DNA of 32,682 nt from Thermotogae bacterium. GTDB taxonomy: Bacteria > Thermotogota > Thermotogae > B3-G13. The position numbers and the translations under genes were made by a program. A model generated the notes under the pieces. That model made no database searches, had not been told where the DNA came from, and saw nothing but the letters and a program-made list of their open reading frames with translations. Location of the stretch: the NCBI GenBank assembly GCA_015486095.1, contig WFSK01000146.1:1-32682 (forward strand), written 5' to 3'. Shown here piece after piece: positions 25,115 through 32,682 of this stretch (positions are counted from its first letter, which is position 1; each line of letters starts with the position of its first letter).

Positions 25115-26119
25115 TCAATATATCACACTCACGGTACCTTCATAATAATTGGTCACGTACACTTTATTCGTTGCCAAATTTACACATGCTCTCATTGGGG
25201 CACTGACTTTTATCATTTCCACTATTTCATTTGTTTTTCCATCTATTACACCGATCTCATCATTTAGATAATCGATCACGTATATCTCATTGGTTATGGG
25301 GTTTAAAGTTATACCGTTGGGATAGCCTTTAACGGATATCGTTTTGGTCATCACATTCTTTTTCCCATCTATTACACTGATACCATCACTGTTGAGCACG
25401 TATATCATGTTCGTTGTATAATTCACGCTTATTCCTCGTGGATAACTACCAACGGATATCGTTTTGATCGTTTCATTCGTTTCTCCATCTATCACACTCA
25501 CACTATTACTCCCACCGTTAACCACGTACACTCTATTCGTCTTTCTATCTACACATACCCCAACAGGACAGTCTCCGACAGATAGCGTTTTGATCACTCC
25601 ATTCGTTTTTCCATCTATTACACTAACAGTATCACTATGTTCATTAGCCACATAGATCCTATTCGTTCTCGGATTCACACATACACCTGCAGGCCACTTC
25701 CCAACCGAAATCCTCCCGATCACCTCATCTCTTTTACCATCTATCACACTCACACTATTGCTTCCGCCGTTGACCACATATATTCTATTCGTCTCTGGGT
25801 TTACACATACTCCAATGGGTCGTTCTTCCACAGGGATCGATTTAATAACCCTGTTTGTCCTTCCATCTATTACACTAACACTGTTACCCGAATAATCGGT
25901 TACATATATCTTTTTCGTCTCAGAATTTATACCTATACCAATAGGATCAAGAATCCCTTTGGCTTCTCCCAATTTCCATATATATATGATATCTTTCACC
26001 CACCTATTCGGAGAAAGATTAGCCGCGAAAAGGGCCTGTATTCCAATGCCCATAAGCACCAGAGAAAGAAATGAACAGATCAAAAAACTCCTCAGAATGC
26101 TATTCTTTTTCACTTTCAT
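25115..26119 (-). CDS. Secreted YVTN beta-propeller repeat protein
   Basis: A signal sequence (MKVKKNSILRS, a hydrophobic run, LFAAN) is followed by seven tandem repeats of about 42 residues, each with the core TN.IYVVN..SNSVSVIDG.TN..IKTISVG..P.GV. Seven repeats fit one seven-bladed propeller. Such proteins bind ligands or partners outside the cytoplasm; none is known here. There is no lipobox cysteine at the cleavage site, so it is likely soluble or membrane-tethered. The start is ambiguous: ATG 26119 has AGAGG only 2 nt upstream, GTG 26113 has the same AGAGG at 8 nt, and GTG 26134 is also in frame. It begins just after ychF, and its stop touches the next small gene. Confidence 0.85.
   Translation of the reverse strand: MKVKKNSILRSFLICSFLSLVLMGIGIQALFAANLSPNRWVKDIIYIWKLGEAKGILDPIGIGINSETKKIYVTDYSGNSVSVIDGRTNRVIKSIPVEERPIGVCVNPETNRIYVVNGGSNSVSVIDGKRDEVIGRISVGKWPAGVCVNPRTNRIYVANEHSDTVSVIDGKTNGVIKTLSVGDCPVGVCVDRKTNRVYVVNGGSNSVSVIDGETNETIKTISVGSYPRGISVNYTTNMIYVLNSDGISVIDGKKNVMTKTISVKGYPNGITLNPITNEIYVIDYLNDEIGVIDGKTNEIVEMIKVSAPMRACVNLATNKVYVTNYYEGTVSVIY
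25118..25990 (-). repeat. Seven tandem coding repeats of about 126 bp in the YVTN gene
   Basis: The DNA repeats with a period of about 120-126 bp, most visibly around the phrase encoding SVIDGKTN and, in two copies, VVNGGSNSVSVIDG. Copies two and four share nearly identical blade centres, which hints at recent duplication or gene conversion between blades. Confidence 0.8.
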
Positions 26120-26134
26120 CACCTCTGGATACAC

Positions 26135-27208
26135 CTACACGTTAAATCGAATCTCCACGATATCACCGTCATGGATGGGCTCATCCTTACCAACCAGCTT
26201 CATCAAGCCCTTTGCCTTCACCTCCTTCATCGAGCCCAATCTCCTGAAGTCATCATATTTCACCACTTCTGCTCTTATGAATCCCCTTTCCATATCCGAA
26301 TGTATCTTTCCTGCCGCCTTTTTAGCAGATGTTCCGTCTTTTATCTGCCAGGCCTTGACCTCATCCTTACCAACCGTGAAGAAGGAGATCAAGCCGACAT
26401 GAGAGAAGAGTATCCGAGTTAATCTATCTATCCCTGTTTCTTCGACACCCAAATCTTCCAGGAACGCCTTTCTATCTTCTTCTTCCAGCTCCATTATCTC
26501 TTCTTCCAATTTGACACATATCTTTAACAACGGTATGGAATTCTCTTCGGATAGTTTCTTCATGTCCCCACCAGGAAAGCTCTCATTCCTAAACCTTTCT
26601 TCATCAACATTTATAACAGCAACGGAAGGTTTCAAAGTGAAGAAACCGAAACTGTTAATACTGCGAAGTTCACTCTCATCAAAAGATACGTTGAAAAGCA
26701 TATCTTCGGATTCGAGATGCTTGTAAACCTTATGTAGCGTTTTGAGCTCATATTCTTCCTGAGGAGTTAGTCTTCTTTTCGCGTTTTCGATTCTCTTTAT
26801 CCTTGTCTCTGCTACAGACATATCCCTTAACAACAACTCTGCTTTTATCTGTTCAAATTGCCCCGATGAAGAAAGCTCTCCAGATTCCCAAGGAATGGCT
26901 GATGAATCGAATGCCCTTATAATCCATAAGAGTGCATCGACATTTTGGATCTCCTCTAAGATCTTACTTCTTTCTTTAGCAGTTGCCTTTGGAGATAACC
27001 CCCTTATATCTGTGAATTTCAAGGTAGCGTACGTGGTCTTCTTTGGCTTGAAGATGTTAGAAAGAAAATCGACCCTGGGATCCCATACCTTTACAACGGC
27101 AGTATTCTCCCTGTTAGTGAATTCCTCAGCCGAACTCTTCTTCTGGCAGAGTAAATCGAAGAGTGTAGTCTTACCAGAGTAAGGAAGCCCAATTATTCCT
27201 ATCCACAA
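26135..27208 (-). CDS. ychF: Obg-like ATPase YchF
   Basis: A 357-residue P-loop protein of the Obg/YchF family, an ATPase associated with ribosomes and stress responses. G1 is GLPYSGKTTL (7-16; family consensus GLPNVGKST), G3 is DIRGL (67-71), and the altered G4 NVDE (200-203) is the NxxE form that makes YchF prefer ATP over GTP. A coiled-coil insertion covers about 120-165. The C-terminal TGS-like domain begins about FFTVGKDEVKAWQI and ends with GDIVEIRFNV. Start is TTG (27208), with GAGGG ten bases upstream. It lies 20 nt after recJ. Confidence 0.95.
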   Translation of the reverse strand: MWIGIIGLPYSGKTTLFDLLCQKKSSAEEFTNRENTAVVKVWDPRVDFLSNIFKPKKTTYATLKFTDIRGLSPKATAKERSKILEEIQNVDALLWIIRAFDSSAIPWESGELSSSGQFEQIKAELLLRDMSVAETRIKRIENAKRRLTPQEEYELKTLHKVYKHLESEDMLFNVSFDESELRSINSFGFFTLKPSVAVINVDEERFRNESFPGGDMKKLSEENSIPLLKICVKLEEEIMELEEEDRKAFLEDLGVEETGIDRLTRILFSHVGLISFFTVGKDEVKAWQIKDGTSAKKAAGKIHSDMERGFIRAEVVKYDDFRRLGSMKEVKAKGLMKLVGKDEPIHDGDIVEIRFNV

Positions 27209-27228
27209 GTTCGTTCAACCCTCTTTCT

Positions 27229-30200
27229 TTATAAAAGTGGTTTCTGTATTATCTGGATCAGATCACGAGGAGACATCTGAAGCATTTCTTTAGAGAAACG
27301 TGCGAACAACTTCCTTTCCACTTCTCCCTCCTTTAAACGAGCAGGAGCTGAGATCAAGGGTTTTGAAAGGGCATCTTTAATGAAACTCAACTTCCCATTC
27401 GCTCTAACTAACAATCCATCTTCTTCCATTACTCTCTCCAAAATCCTATAACTCGCTTTATTTTTTACTATGCCCTGTATTTTTAGATATGAGAATAATT
27501 CATCTTCATCGATATCATCTTTATCCTTGATCGGCGATCCCTTAACTACCTCTATTACATCTCGCATAACAGATATATCTGGAAAGATGGTATCGATCAG
27601 CTGAGCCGTTTCACTTATGTCCTTTTTGCTATACAGAAGATATAAAAATACCTCTTGCTCCTTACTTATCATAGAAAGGGGCAGCAAGATATCCCCAATG
27701 GTAAAGCCCAGATCATAATATACGAGATTCTTAAAGGCACCTTCAGCCAGATTAGCAGGAAAAGAGGGTGTTGTAACCAGTATTTTTATCTTGCGATTTC
27801 TTATAAGAGATATGATCTTATGCTTCTGGAAAGGTGATAATCTTTCGTTATAGAAGATGATCTCTCCGTTATGATAAGCATCCTTCATCTTCATGCCGAT
27901 ATTGTGTGCCAGTTTTACAGTCTTTGATGGAGTATTAGTAAATATGGCAAAAGTTTCTCCTGTGGATATCAGTGAAAGTAGTACCTCGAATTTGTTTTCA
28001 ACATTTCTCCTATCTACTATCATCAAATTCGATTTACATTCCTTATCCAATATGAGATTTTCTATCCCAAACTTGATTCGTAGGTGATCGATGATCTCCT
28101 TGGAGGAATGCCAATCGAGGTAAAACATGGGTTTATACTTGAAGAATATCTCAAATCTTTCACCTTTATCTATTGGATAAAGATAACTGTAATTGCTGAA
28201 TATAACTTCATCAAAATCCTTCTCATAGAAAGCATCTAAATTAGATGATACAACTGCTGCATCGGTAAAGGTGATCCCACCTCCATTGTTCTGCCATGAC
28301 GAGAAATTTATACCATCACAATAGTTTATCCTGTAGTTCATAAAACCAAACGTATCCAGGAAGAGGTTATAAACACGATTGAGTATAGATGTCGTTGGCA
28401 AGATGATGAGGATATTAACATCATCAGACTTCGAAGAAAAGAGCATATTGGGAACAAAGGCTTCATAACCTTTGACATCCAAGATTATTATTGAATTTTC
28501 ACCCTTATCTTTGATCCTTGCAGATTTCTTACTCTCCATCCTCTTCATCACAACATGTATCCGTCTTTTCTTTTCAAGATCACTTATAAAGATATCTTTT
28601 TCCTCTCTACTTTCCTCTGAACCAGAATGATTGAACATATGAAAGACAAATTTTTTATCTTCTATCTCTTCCCTCAATATATCACTCACCGTGATCTCGA
28701 GATCCTTTATATATAACTGGAGATTTGGATAGCCCATCCATTCGGTTTTCCGAGGAGTAAAAACAACATTGGCCTTCAATAAAGCTGGTCTTATATAACG
28801 GTAATCATCGAAGATATATGCCTTGTTAAAACCCACGAAGTGCCCATCTCTCTTACCATCGGTCAATGTCAATAGAACGTGTTGTGAAGATGGACCAAAA
28901 TAGTGGACACTTTTTATACTCATGTCTTTTAGCAAAAAGGTGGGTTCAGGATTTCCATGTCCATACGGAGACAATTTTGCTAATCCTTGCATTACATTGG
29001 TATTTATATCGGAAAGATAGAATTCACTATCTATATATAATCTTGGGGAGAATAATTCTGGCGCTATCGTTTGTTCTGCTATTTCATTTATCCTTCTTCT
29101 GAATTCGTTTATGTTTTTTTTGTTGATCGTAAAACCAGCTGCGAGTTCATGTCCACCGTACTCGAGCAATAGGTCGGATACCTGTCCCAGCAGTTCCACC
29201 ACATTTGTGCCATCTATTCCTCTAACGGAGCCTCTGGCGATCTCCGTGGGATCGGTAGCTATAACTACAACGGGTTTGTAATATCGAGATAAGATCTTAG
29301 AAGCAACTATACCTATAACCCCGGGATGCCATCCTTTACCCGCAATAACTAGGATCTTTTCTTCTTCATATCTCGAATCCTTTTCTATCATGGAGAGGGC
29401 TTCCTCAAAGATCTTCCCTTCTATGTATTGTCTTTTAGAGTTGTACTTCATGAGCTCAGTTGTTATTCTCCCTGCTTCTTCTCTGTCTTCGGATAAGAGC
29501 AATTTTAAGGCTAAGGATGCGTCAGACAACCTACCGACAGCATTCAATTTCGGTGCTATCTTGAAAGATATATCGATGGAATCCAAAGTTGAAGGGTTTA
29601 CTTTAGTAGCCATCAACAAGGCTTTTACACCCACAGATTTTGTCTTAGCCAAACGTTCTAATCCCTTTTTAACGAAATATCTATTCTCTCCTAATATTGG
29701 AACAACATCTGCTATCGTACCAAGTGCGACTAAATCTAAGTGTTCTTGTAATGGGTAATCTACTCCTAATGCATCCACAATGGCTTTCAACAATTTATAC
29801 GCAACACCAACACCTGCAAGGGATTTAAAAGGATAGGTGTCATCTGGTTGCCGTGGGTCTACAATGGCATTGGCGCGTGGAAGTTCATCCTTTATTTCAT
29901 GATGATCGGTTACTATTACCTTCAATCCAAGGAAACGAGCATATTCTATTTCCTCAACAGAAGTTATTCCACAATCAACGGTTAAAACAACCTTAGTACC
30001 GTTCTCGAATATATCGAATATGCTTTCCTTACTCAGACCATACCCTTCATCCATACGGTTCGGTATATAGAAATCTACTTTCCATCCTAAACGCCTGAGT
30101 ACCGAAAGCAGAAGAGTAGTTCCTGTAATGCCATCAACATCATAATCACCATAGACTACTACTGATTCTTCTCTATTACGTGCATTTAAGAGAATGTGTA

Positions 30201-30399
30201 CAGCATCTTTTATTCCTTTCAACTTCCAAGGGTTGTATTCTTCTGCGCCTGTTATCTCTAGAAAACGCTTGGCTTCTTCCGGAGTACCTATACCTCTATT
30301 AACGAGTAATACGGCAAGTAAACGTGGGATGTTCAGTTCTCGTTCTAAAGAAGATACTGAACTCTCATCCGGTTGACAAACCACCCACTTTTTTTTCAT
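27229..30399 (-). CDS. recJ: Single-strand DNA exonuclease RecJ with a large helicase-like C-terminal extension
   Basis: A 1056-residue protein. The N-terminal ~560 residues are RecJ, a 5'-3' single-strand DNA exonuclease of recombination and mismatch repair: DHH motif YGDYDVDG (83-90), LTVDCGITS, VTDHHE (163-168), a DHHA1 block near LVIAGKGWHPGVIGIVAS and GGHELAAGF. The remaining ~490 residues, after a charged linker (about 590-635), include blocks reminiscent of a degenerate superfamily 2 helicase second domain (TFAIFTNTPSKTVKLA and KILVTTPSFPANLAEGAFKNLVYYD), but no Walker A is seen. E. coli RecJ is 577 residues and Bacillus RecJ about 786. ATG 30399 has a purine-rich leader with GGTGGAG. 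It heads the long minus-strand run to smc. Confidence 0.94.
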   Translation of the reverse strand: MKKKWVVCQPDESSVSSLERELNIPRLLAVLLVNRGIGTPEEAKRFLEITGAEEYNPWKLKGIKDAVHILLNARNREESVVVYGDYDVDGITGTTLLLSVLRRLGWKVDFYIPNRMDEGYGLSKESIFDIFENGTKVVLTVDCGITSVEEIEYARFLGLKVIVTDHHEIKDELPRANAIVDPRQPDDTYPFKSLAGVGVAYKLLKAIVDALGVDYPLQEHLDLVALGTIADVVPILGENRYFVKKGLERLAKTKSVGVKALLMATKVNPSTLDSIDISFKIAPKLNAVGRLSDASLALKLLLSEDREEAGRITTELMKYNSKRQYIEGKIFEEALSMIEKDSRYEEEKILVIAGKGWHPGVIGIVASKILSRYYKPVVVIATDPTEIARGSVRGIDGTNVVELLGQVSDLLLEYGGHELAAGFTINKKNINEFRRRINEIAEQTIAPELFSPRLYIDSEFYLSDINTNVMQGLAKLSPYGHGNPEPTFLLKDMSIKSVHYFGPSSQHVLLTLTDGKRDGHFVGFNKAYIFDDYRYIRPALLKANVVFTPRKTEWMGYPNLQLYIKDLEITVSDILREEIEDKKFVFHMFNHSGSEESREEKDIFISDLEKKRRIHVVMKRMESKKSARIKDKGENSIIILDVKGYEAFVPNMLFSSKSDDVNILIILPTTSILNRVYNLFLDTFGFMNYRINYCDGINFSSWQNNGGGITFTDAAVVSSNLDAFYEKDFDEVIFSNYSYLYPIDKGERFEIFFKYKPMFYLDWHSSKEIIDHLRIKFGIENLILDKECKSNLMIVDRRNVENKFEVLLSLISTGETFAIFTNTPSKTVKLAHNIGMKMKDAYHNGEIIFYNERLSPFQKHKIISLIRNRKIKILVTTPSFPANLAEGAFKNLVYYDLGFTIGDILLPLSMISKEQEVFLYLLYSKKDISETAQLIDTIFPDISVMRDVIEVVKGSPIKDKDDIDEDELFSYLKIQGIVKNKASYRILERVMEEDGLLVRANGKLSFIKDALSKPLISAPARLKEGEVERKLFARFSKEMLQMSPRDLIQIIQKPLL

Positions 30400-30444
30400 T
30401 CTCCACCTTCTCTCACCTTCTTTACTTTTTTTACTTTTTGTTTT

Positions 30445-30473
30445 ATTATATCATGTTATGAAATATTTGTAAA
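30445..30473 (-). promoter_or_regulatory. Strong promoter for recJ
   Basis: Minus strand: TTTACA (30473-30468), 17 bp spacer, then TATAAT with extended TGA (TGATATAAT, 30453-30445). The ~45-nt leader is almost pure purine (AAAAAGTAAAAAAAGTAAAG) and carries two AAGGTG-type sites, the second being the ribosome site. This is the best promoter in the window and probably serves the recJ-smc run. Confidence 0.7.
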
Positions 30474-30506
30474 AGATCAGAATTCCGTGATGTGGAAGTG
30501 CTAAAG

Positions 30507-31088
30507 ATGGAATGGGTATACATAACGGCGCTGGGAATAATCCTGATAACGATACTTATATTCGTTATTCGTGCTCTTTCAGTTAATAGGGGAAGCAATA
30601 ACGATGAATATGAAGTAGAAAGCGAAATCACATCGTTCATAAATGAATTCAAGCATATCGCCAATTTGAAGATCGACCTTCTTACCGAAAAAGAAGAACA
30701 GGTTCGTGAGGTTATAAAAGAGGCTAATTCGATGATAGTGCGTTTAAATGCAGTTGTTGCTGATGCCCAAAAAATATTGGAGAACTTGCGGAAACAAGAG
30801 AAGGGGAGCGAGCTTCAACATAAGATAAAAGATATACGTCCAGCTGACGAACATATGATAAGAGAACAGGACATCGATGCTAACATAACTGAAGCGGTTT
30901 TGCCTTCACCGAGAAAAACGAATTCTAATGTAGATTACGAGCTACTCAAAAAGCGCGTTGCCGAGCTTGCACGAGATAACTGGAAAACGGATGACATTGC
31001 AAGGATGCTTGGGATAGGGATTAGAGAAACGAAGTTGATGTTGAATCTTGCCTTTGCAAGGCATGGTGAACAATATCCCAACGAGTGA
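30507..31088 (+). CDS. Membrane-anchored coiled-coil protein with a C-terminal helix-turn-helix
   Basis: A 193-residue protein not assigned to a named family. Residues 4-24 are one hydrophobic helix (WVYITALGIILITILIFVI), then basic and acidic residues, a coiled coil (about 40-105), a variable linker (about 105-145), and a C-terminal helical segment WKTDDIARMLGIGIRETKLMLNLA that looks like a helix-turn-helix of the DUF6115 or sigma-region-4 type. The topology suggests a cytoplasmic DNA- or partner-binding head. The ATG at 30507 is chosen with GGAAG at good spacing; an in-frame GTG lies 15 nt upstream. It overlaps rsmG by 26 nt and diverges from recJ. Confidence 0.7.
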   Translation: MEWVYITALGIILITILIFVIRALSVNRGSNNDEYEVESEITSFINEFKHIANLKIDLLTEKEEQVREVIKEANSMIVRLNAVVADAQKILENLRKQEKGSELQHKIKDIRPADEHMIREQDIDANITEAVLPSPRKTNSNVDYELLKKRVAELARDNWKTDDIARMLGIGIRETKLMLNLAFARHGEQYPNE

Positions 31089-31725
31089 GAAGATTAAAAA
31101 ATACGTTGATGCGATCTTTAAGGAGAACGAGAAACTCGATCTAACGGCAGCAGATAGAAAAGATTTTTTAAGATATCATGTTGCAGATGCCTTGGCAATA
31201 GCGGAGTTGATATCGACCAAACCAGGGCATATGGTTGTGGATATAGGGAGTGGACAGGGAATTCCAGGTGTTGTGGTTGCAATAGAGTTGCCAAAAGTAA
31301 ATGTAACTTTGATCGAGAGTGCTAAAAAGAAGGCAGAGTTTTTATCTCACGTGGTCGAGTTGTTAGATTTGAAGAACGTAGAGGTGATAAATGCACGAGT
31401 AGAGGATTTCTGTAGGAACGAAGGGAAAGCACATTTCGATATTGCATTAGCCCGTGGTGTTGGTAAGTTGAGTATCTTGGTGGAATATGCTTTACCCCTG
31501 CTGAAGATAGGGGGTATTTTCTTACCGCAAAAGGGCAGAACGGTAAACGAGGAATTGATAAAGGCTAAAAGGGCGTTGGAGATCCTGGGAGGAGATGTTG
31601 AAATGTTGAAATGGTATCGGATATCCAATAGACTCCTTTGCATTCCCGTTATCAGAAAGATGAAAGAAACCCCTTCCAGATATCCGCGTCGTCCAGGTAT
31701 ACCATCGAAAAGACCTATCGAATAA
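31063..31725 (+). CDS. rsmG: 16S rRNA (guanine527-N7)-methyltransferase
   Basis: A 220-residue Rossmann methyltransferase that makes m7G527 in 16S rRNA. Visible family blocks are a helical N-terminus with NEKLDLTAADRKDFLRYHVADALAI, SAM motif I VVDIGSGQGIPG (about 60-71), IESAKKKAEFL, and DIALARGVGKLSILVEYALPLL. The C-terminus ends in a basic proline-rich tail (RYPRRPGIPSKRP). The frame extends upstream to a TTG at 31048; ATG 31063 or the adjoining GTG 31066 fits better. It overlaps the preceding gene and is followed 8 nt later by nfo. Confidence 0.95.
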   Translation: MVNNIPTSEKIKKYVDAIFKENEKLDLTAADRKDFLRYHVADALAIAELISTKPGHMVVDIGSGQGIPGVVVAIELPKVNVTLIESAKKKAEFLSHVVELLDLKNVEVINARVEDFCRNEGKAHFDIALARGVGKLSILVEYALPLLKIGGIFLPQKGRTVNEELIKAKRALEILGGDVEMLKWYRISNRLLCIPVIRKMKETPSRYPRRPGIPSKRPIE

Positions 31726-31733
31726 GGGAAGTG

Positions 31734-32591
31734 ATGAGAGAGATGTCAACGATAAGAATAGGAGCTCATATGGCTACGAAGGGTGATGTATCTACCGTTC
31801 CTAAAAGGACGAGGGAGATCGGGGGAAATGTGGCACAGATCTTCATCAAGAATCCCCGTTCCTGGAAGGCAGATGAGATAAGACCTGGAATGAGGGAAAA
31901 ACTTCAGGGTGAGATGAAGAGATACGACGTTCCGATATTCGTTCATTCTGGTTACTTAGTGAATATGGCTACACCTGAAGAATCGCTTCAAGAGAAGGTA
32001 TTTCAACTCATGCAAAATGAGATCTCGATGACAATTCAGCTTGGGCTAAGGTACTACAACGTACATCCTGGTAGTCATAAAGGAGCAGGAGAAAAAGAAG
32101 GATTAGAAAGGATCGTACGGATGTTATCGGGGGTGATGAAGACGTTTGCAGATGCGGATATAGTTATTCTCTTAGAGAACGTTTCTCCGAAAGGTGGAAA
32201 CATAGGTTATAAATGGGAACATATGAAGTACATTATAGATAAGGTTGGCGATTCGAGGATAGGTGTTACCTACGACACCTGTCATGGCTTCGATGCAGGC
32301 TACGACCCAAGGACTCCAGAGACATTGGAGAGGATCTTGAACGAGATAGAAGAAAACGTGGGATTATCAAAACTCCATATGATCCATCTGAACGATTCTA
32401 TGTTTCCTCTCGGTATGGCGAAAGATAGACATCAGAACATAGGAAGGGGATACATAGGGGTTGAGGGGATGAAAACACTCCTTTCCAATCCGTTGATCCT
32501 GTCGAAGCCTCTTGTGCTCGAGACCCCTGAGAAAGAATTCACACATGCCGATGATATAAAGACCATCAAGGAATTGTTGAATTCCATGTAA
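31734..32591 (+). CDS. nfo: Endonuclease IV (AP endonuclease)
   Basis: A 285-residue TIM-barrel AP endonuclease that nicks DNA 5' to abasic sites. All nine metal ligands of the E. coli enzyme are present with a constant shift of two to three: His71, His111, Glu148, Asp181, His184, His218, Asp231, His233, Glu263, within VHSGY, NVHPGSH, LLENV, TYDTCHGFDAGYD, IHLNDS and DRHQNIGRGYIG. Length equals E. coli Nfo. The ATG at 31734 follows AAGGG at 5 nt and lies 8 nt after rsmG. An upstream open stretch inside rsmG is not conserved. Confidence 0.97.
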   Translation: MREMSTIRIGAHMATKGDVSTVPKRTREIGGNVAQIFIKNPRSWKADEIRPGMREKLQGEMKRYDVPIFVHSGYLVNMATPEESLQEKVFQLMQNEISMTIQLGLRYYNVHPGSHKGAGEKEGLERIVRMLSGVMKTFADADIVILLENVSPKGGNIGYKWEHMKYIIDKVGDSRIGVTYDTCHGFDAGYDPRTPETLERILNEIEENVGLSKLHMIHLNDSMFPLGMAKDRHQNIGRGYIGVEGMKTLLSNPLILSKPLVLETPEKEFTHADDIKTIKELLNSM

Positions 32592-32593
32592 AA

Positions 32594-32682
32594 ATGTCTG
32601 AACTTCATCTTGTAGAGTCACATTTGGATGACGAGTGGCATACAGGTGAACATATGGAACATCGGATTGCTTGTAAAGATGG
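32594..32682 (+). CDS. Possible start of a further gene, cut by the right edge
   Basis: An ATG two bases after the nfo stop opens a frame with no stop to the window end (29 codons, beginning MSELHLVESHLDDEWH, rich in His, Asp and Glu). There is no clear ribosome site, so coupling to nfo would be required. Too short to identify. Confidence 0.35.
   Translation, partial: MSELHLVESHLDDEWHTGEHMEHRIACKD

Noticed and set aside
25118..25990. Regularly spaced repeats that could suggest a CRISPR array
   Set aside because: The repeats are imperfect, about 126 bp long and in frame, encoding beta-propeller blades; there are no unique spacers.
31638..31733. N-terminal extension of nfo inside rsmG
   Set aside because: The first 32 codons are a shifted frame of rsmG; the ATG at 31734 has a ribosome site and gives exact family length.

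Overview
The window looks like chromosomal DNA of a low-GC, probably thermophilic, didermic bacterium. I lean towards the Thermotogota or a close relative. This is inference: arginine is mostly AGA/AGG and isoleucine often ATA; homoserine dehydrogenase and aspartokinase are fused in the 'reversed' order that I recall for Thermotoga maritima; glyA sits directly before a Thermotoga-like upp; and a secreted protein ends in an aromatic residue like an outer-membrane barrel. No rRNA, tRNA, CRISPR array, insertion sequence or phage gene was seen. Genes are tightly packed, with many stop/start overlaps and several GTG or TTG starts.

Layout. (1) 1-6068, minus strand: a promoter near 6060-6068 drives a long structured leader, pilT, a giant O-antigen-ligase/polymerase-like membrane protein, a candidate 32-codon gene and a homoserine dehydrogenase-aspartokinase fusion cut by the left edge. 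(2) 6282-13678, plus strand: glyA, upp, a fliJ-like gene, a three-gene nucleoside-type ABC transporter (ATPase and two permeases) and a TPR-like protein, all overlapping or nearly so. The theme is one-carbon and nucleobase salvage with an out-of-place flagellar-export-like protein. (3) 13699-18387, minus strand: PhoU-like protein, PiT phosphate permease, putative outer-membrane barrel, serS and rsmE. (4) 18606-19364, plus strand: a DUF72 protein whose 3' end overlaps that of smc. (5) 19339-30453, minus strand: recJ (with a long C-terminal extension), ychF, a YVTN beta-propeller lipoprotein/secreted protein, a small four-cysteine protein, an Elp3-like radical SAM protein, an MNT/HEPN (MntA-HepT) toxin-antitoxin pair and smc. 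(6) 30507-32682, plus strand: a membrane-anchored coiled-coil/HTH protein, rsmG, nfo (endonuclease IV) and the start of another possible gene.

The most unusual object is the 455-bp divergent region between pilT and glyA. On the pilT-sense strand it contains a compact RNA element (5884-6003) with an 8-bp closing stem, a 9-bp inner hairpin whose loop can form two mutually crossing pseudoknots, and a downstream 9-bp hairpin that uses the same bases as the closing stem. This is the geometry expected of a riboswitch, and it matches no class I can recall. The same region has a second inverted repeat and a 20-codon ORF with a strong Shine-Dalgarno sequence ahead of glyA. Extended -10 promoters of the form TGnTATAAT recur before pilT, glyA, the phosphate operon, the barrel gene and recJ.
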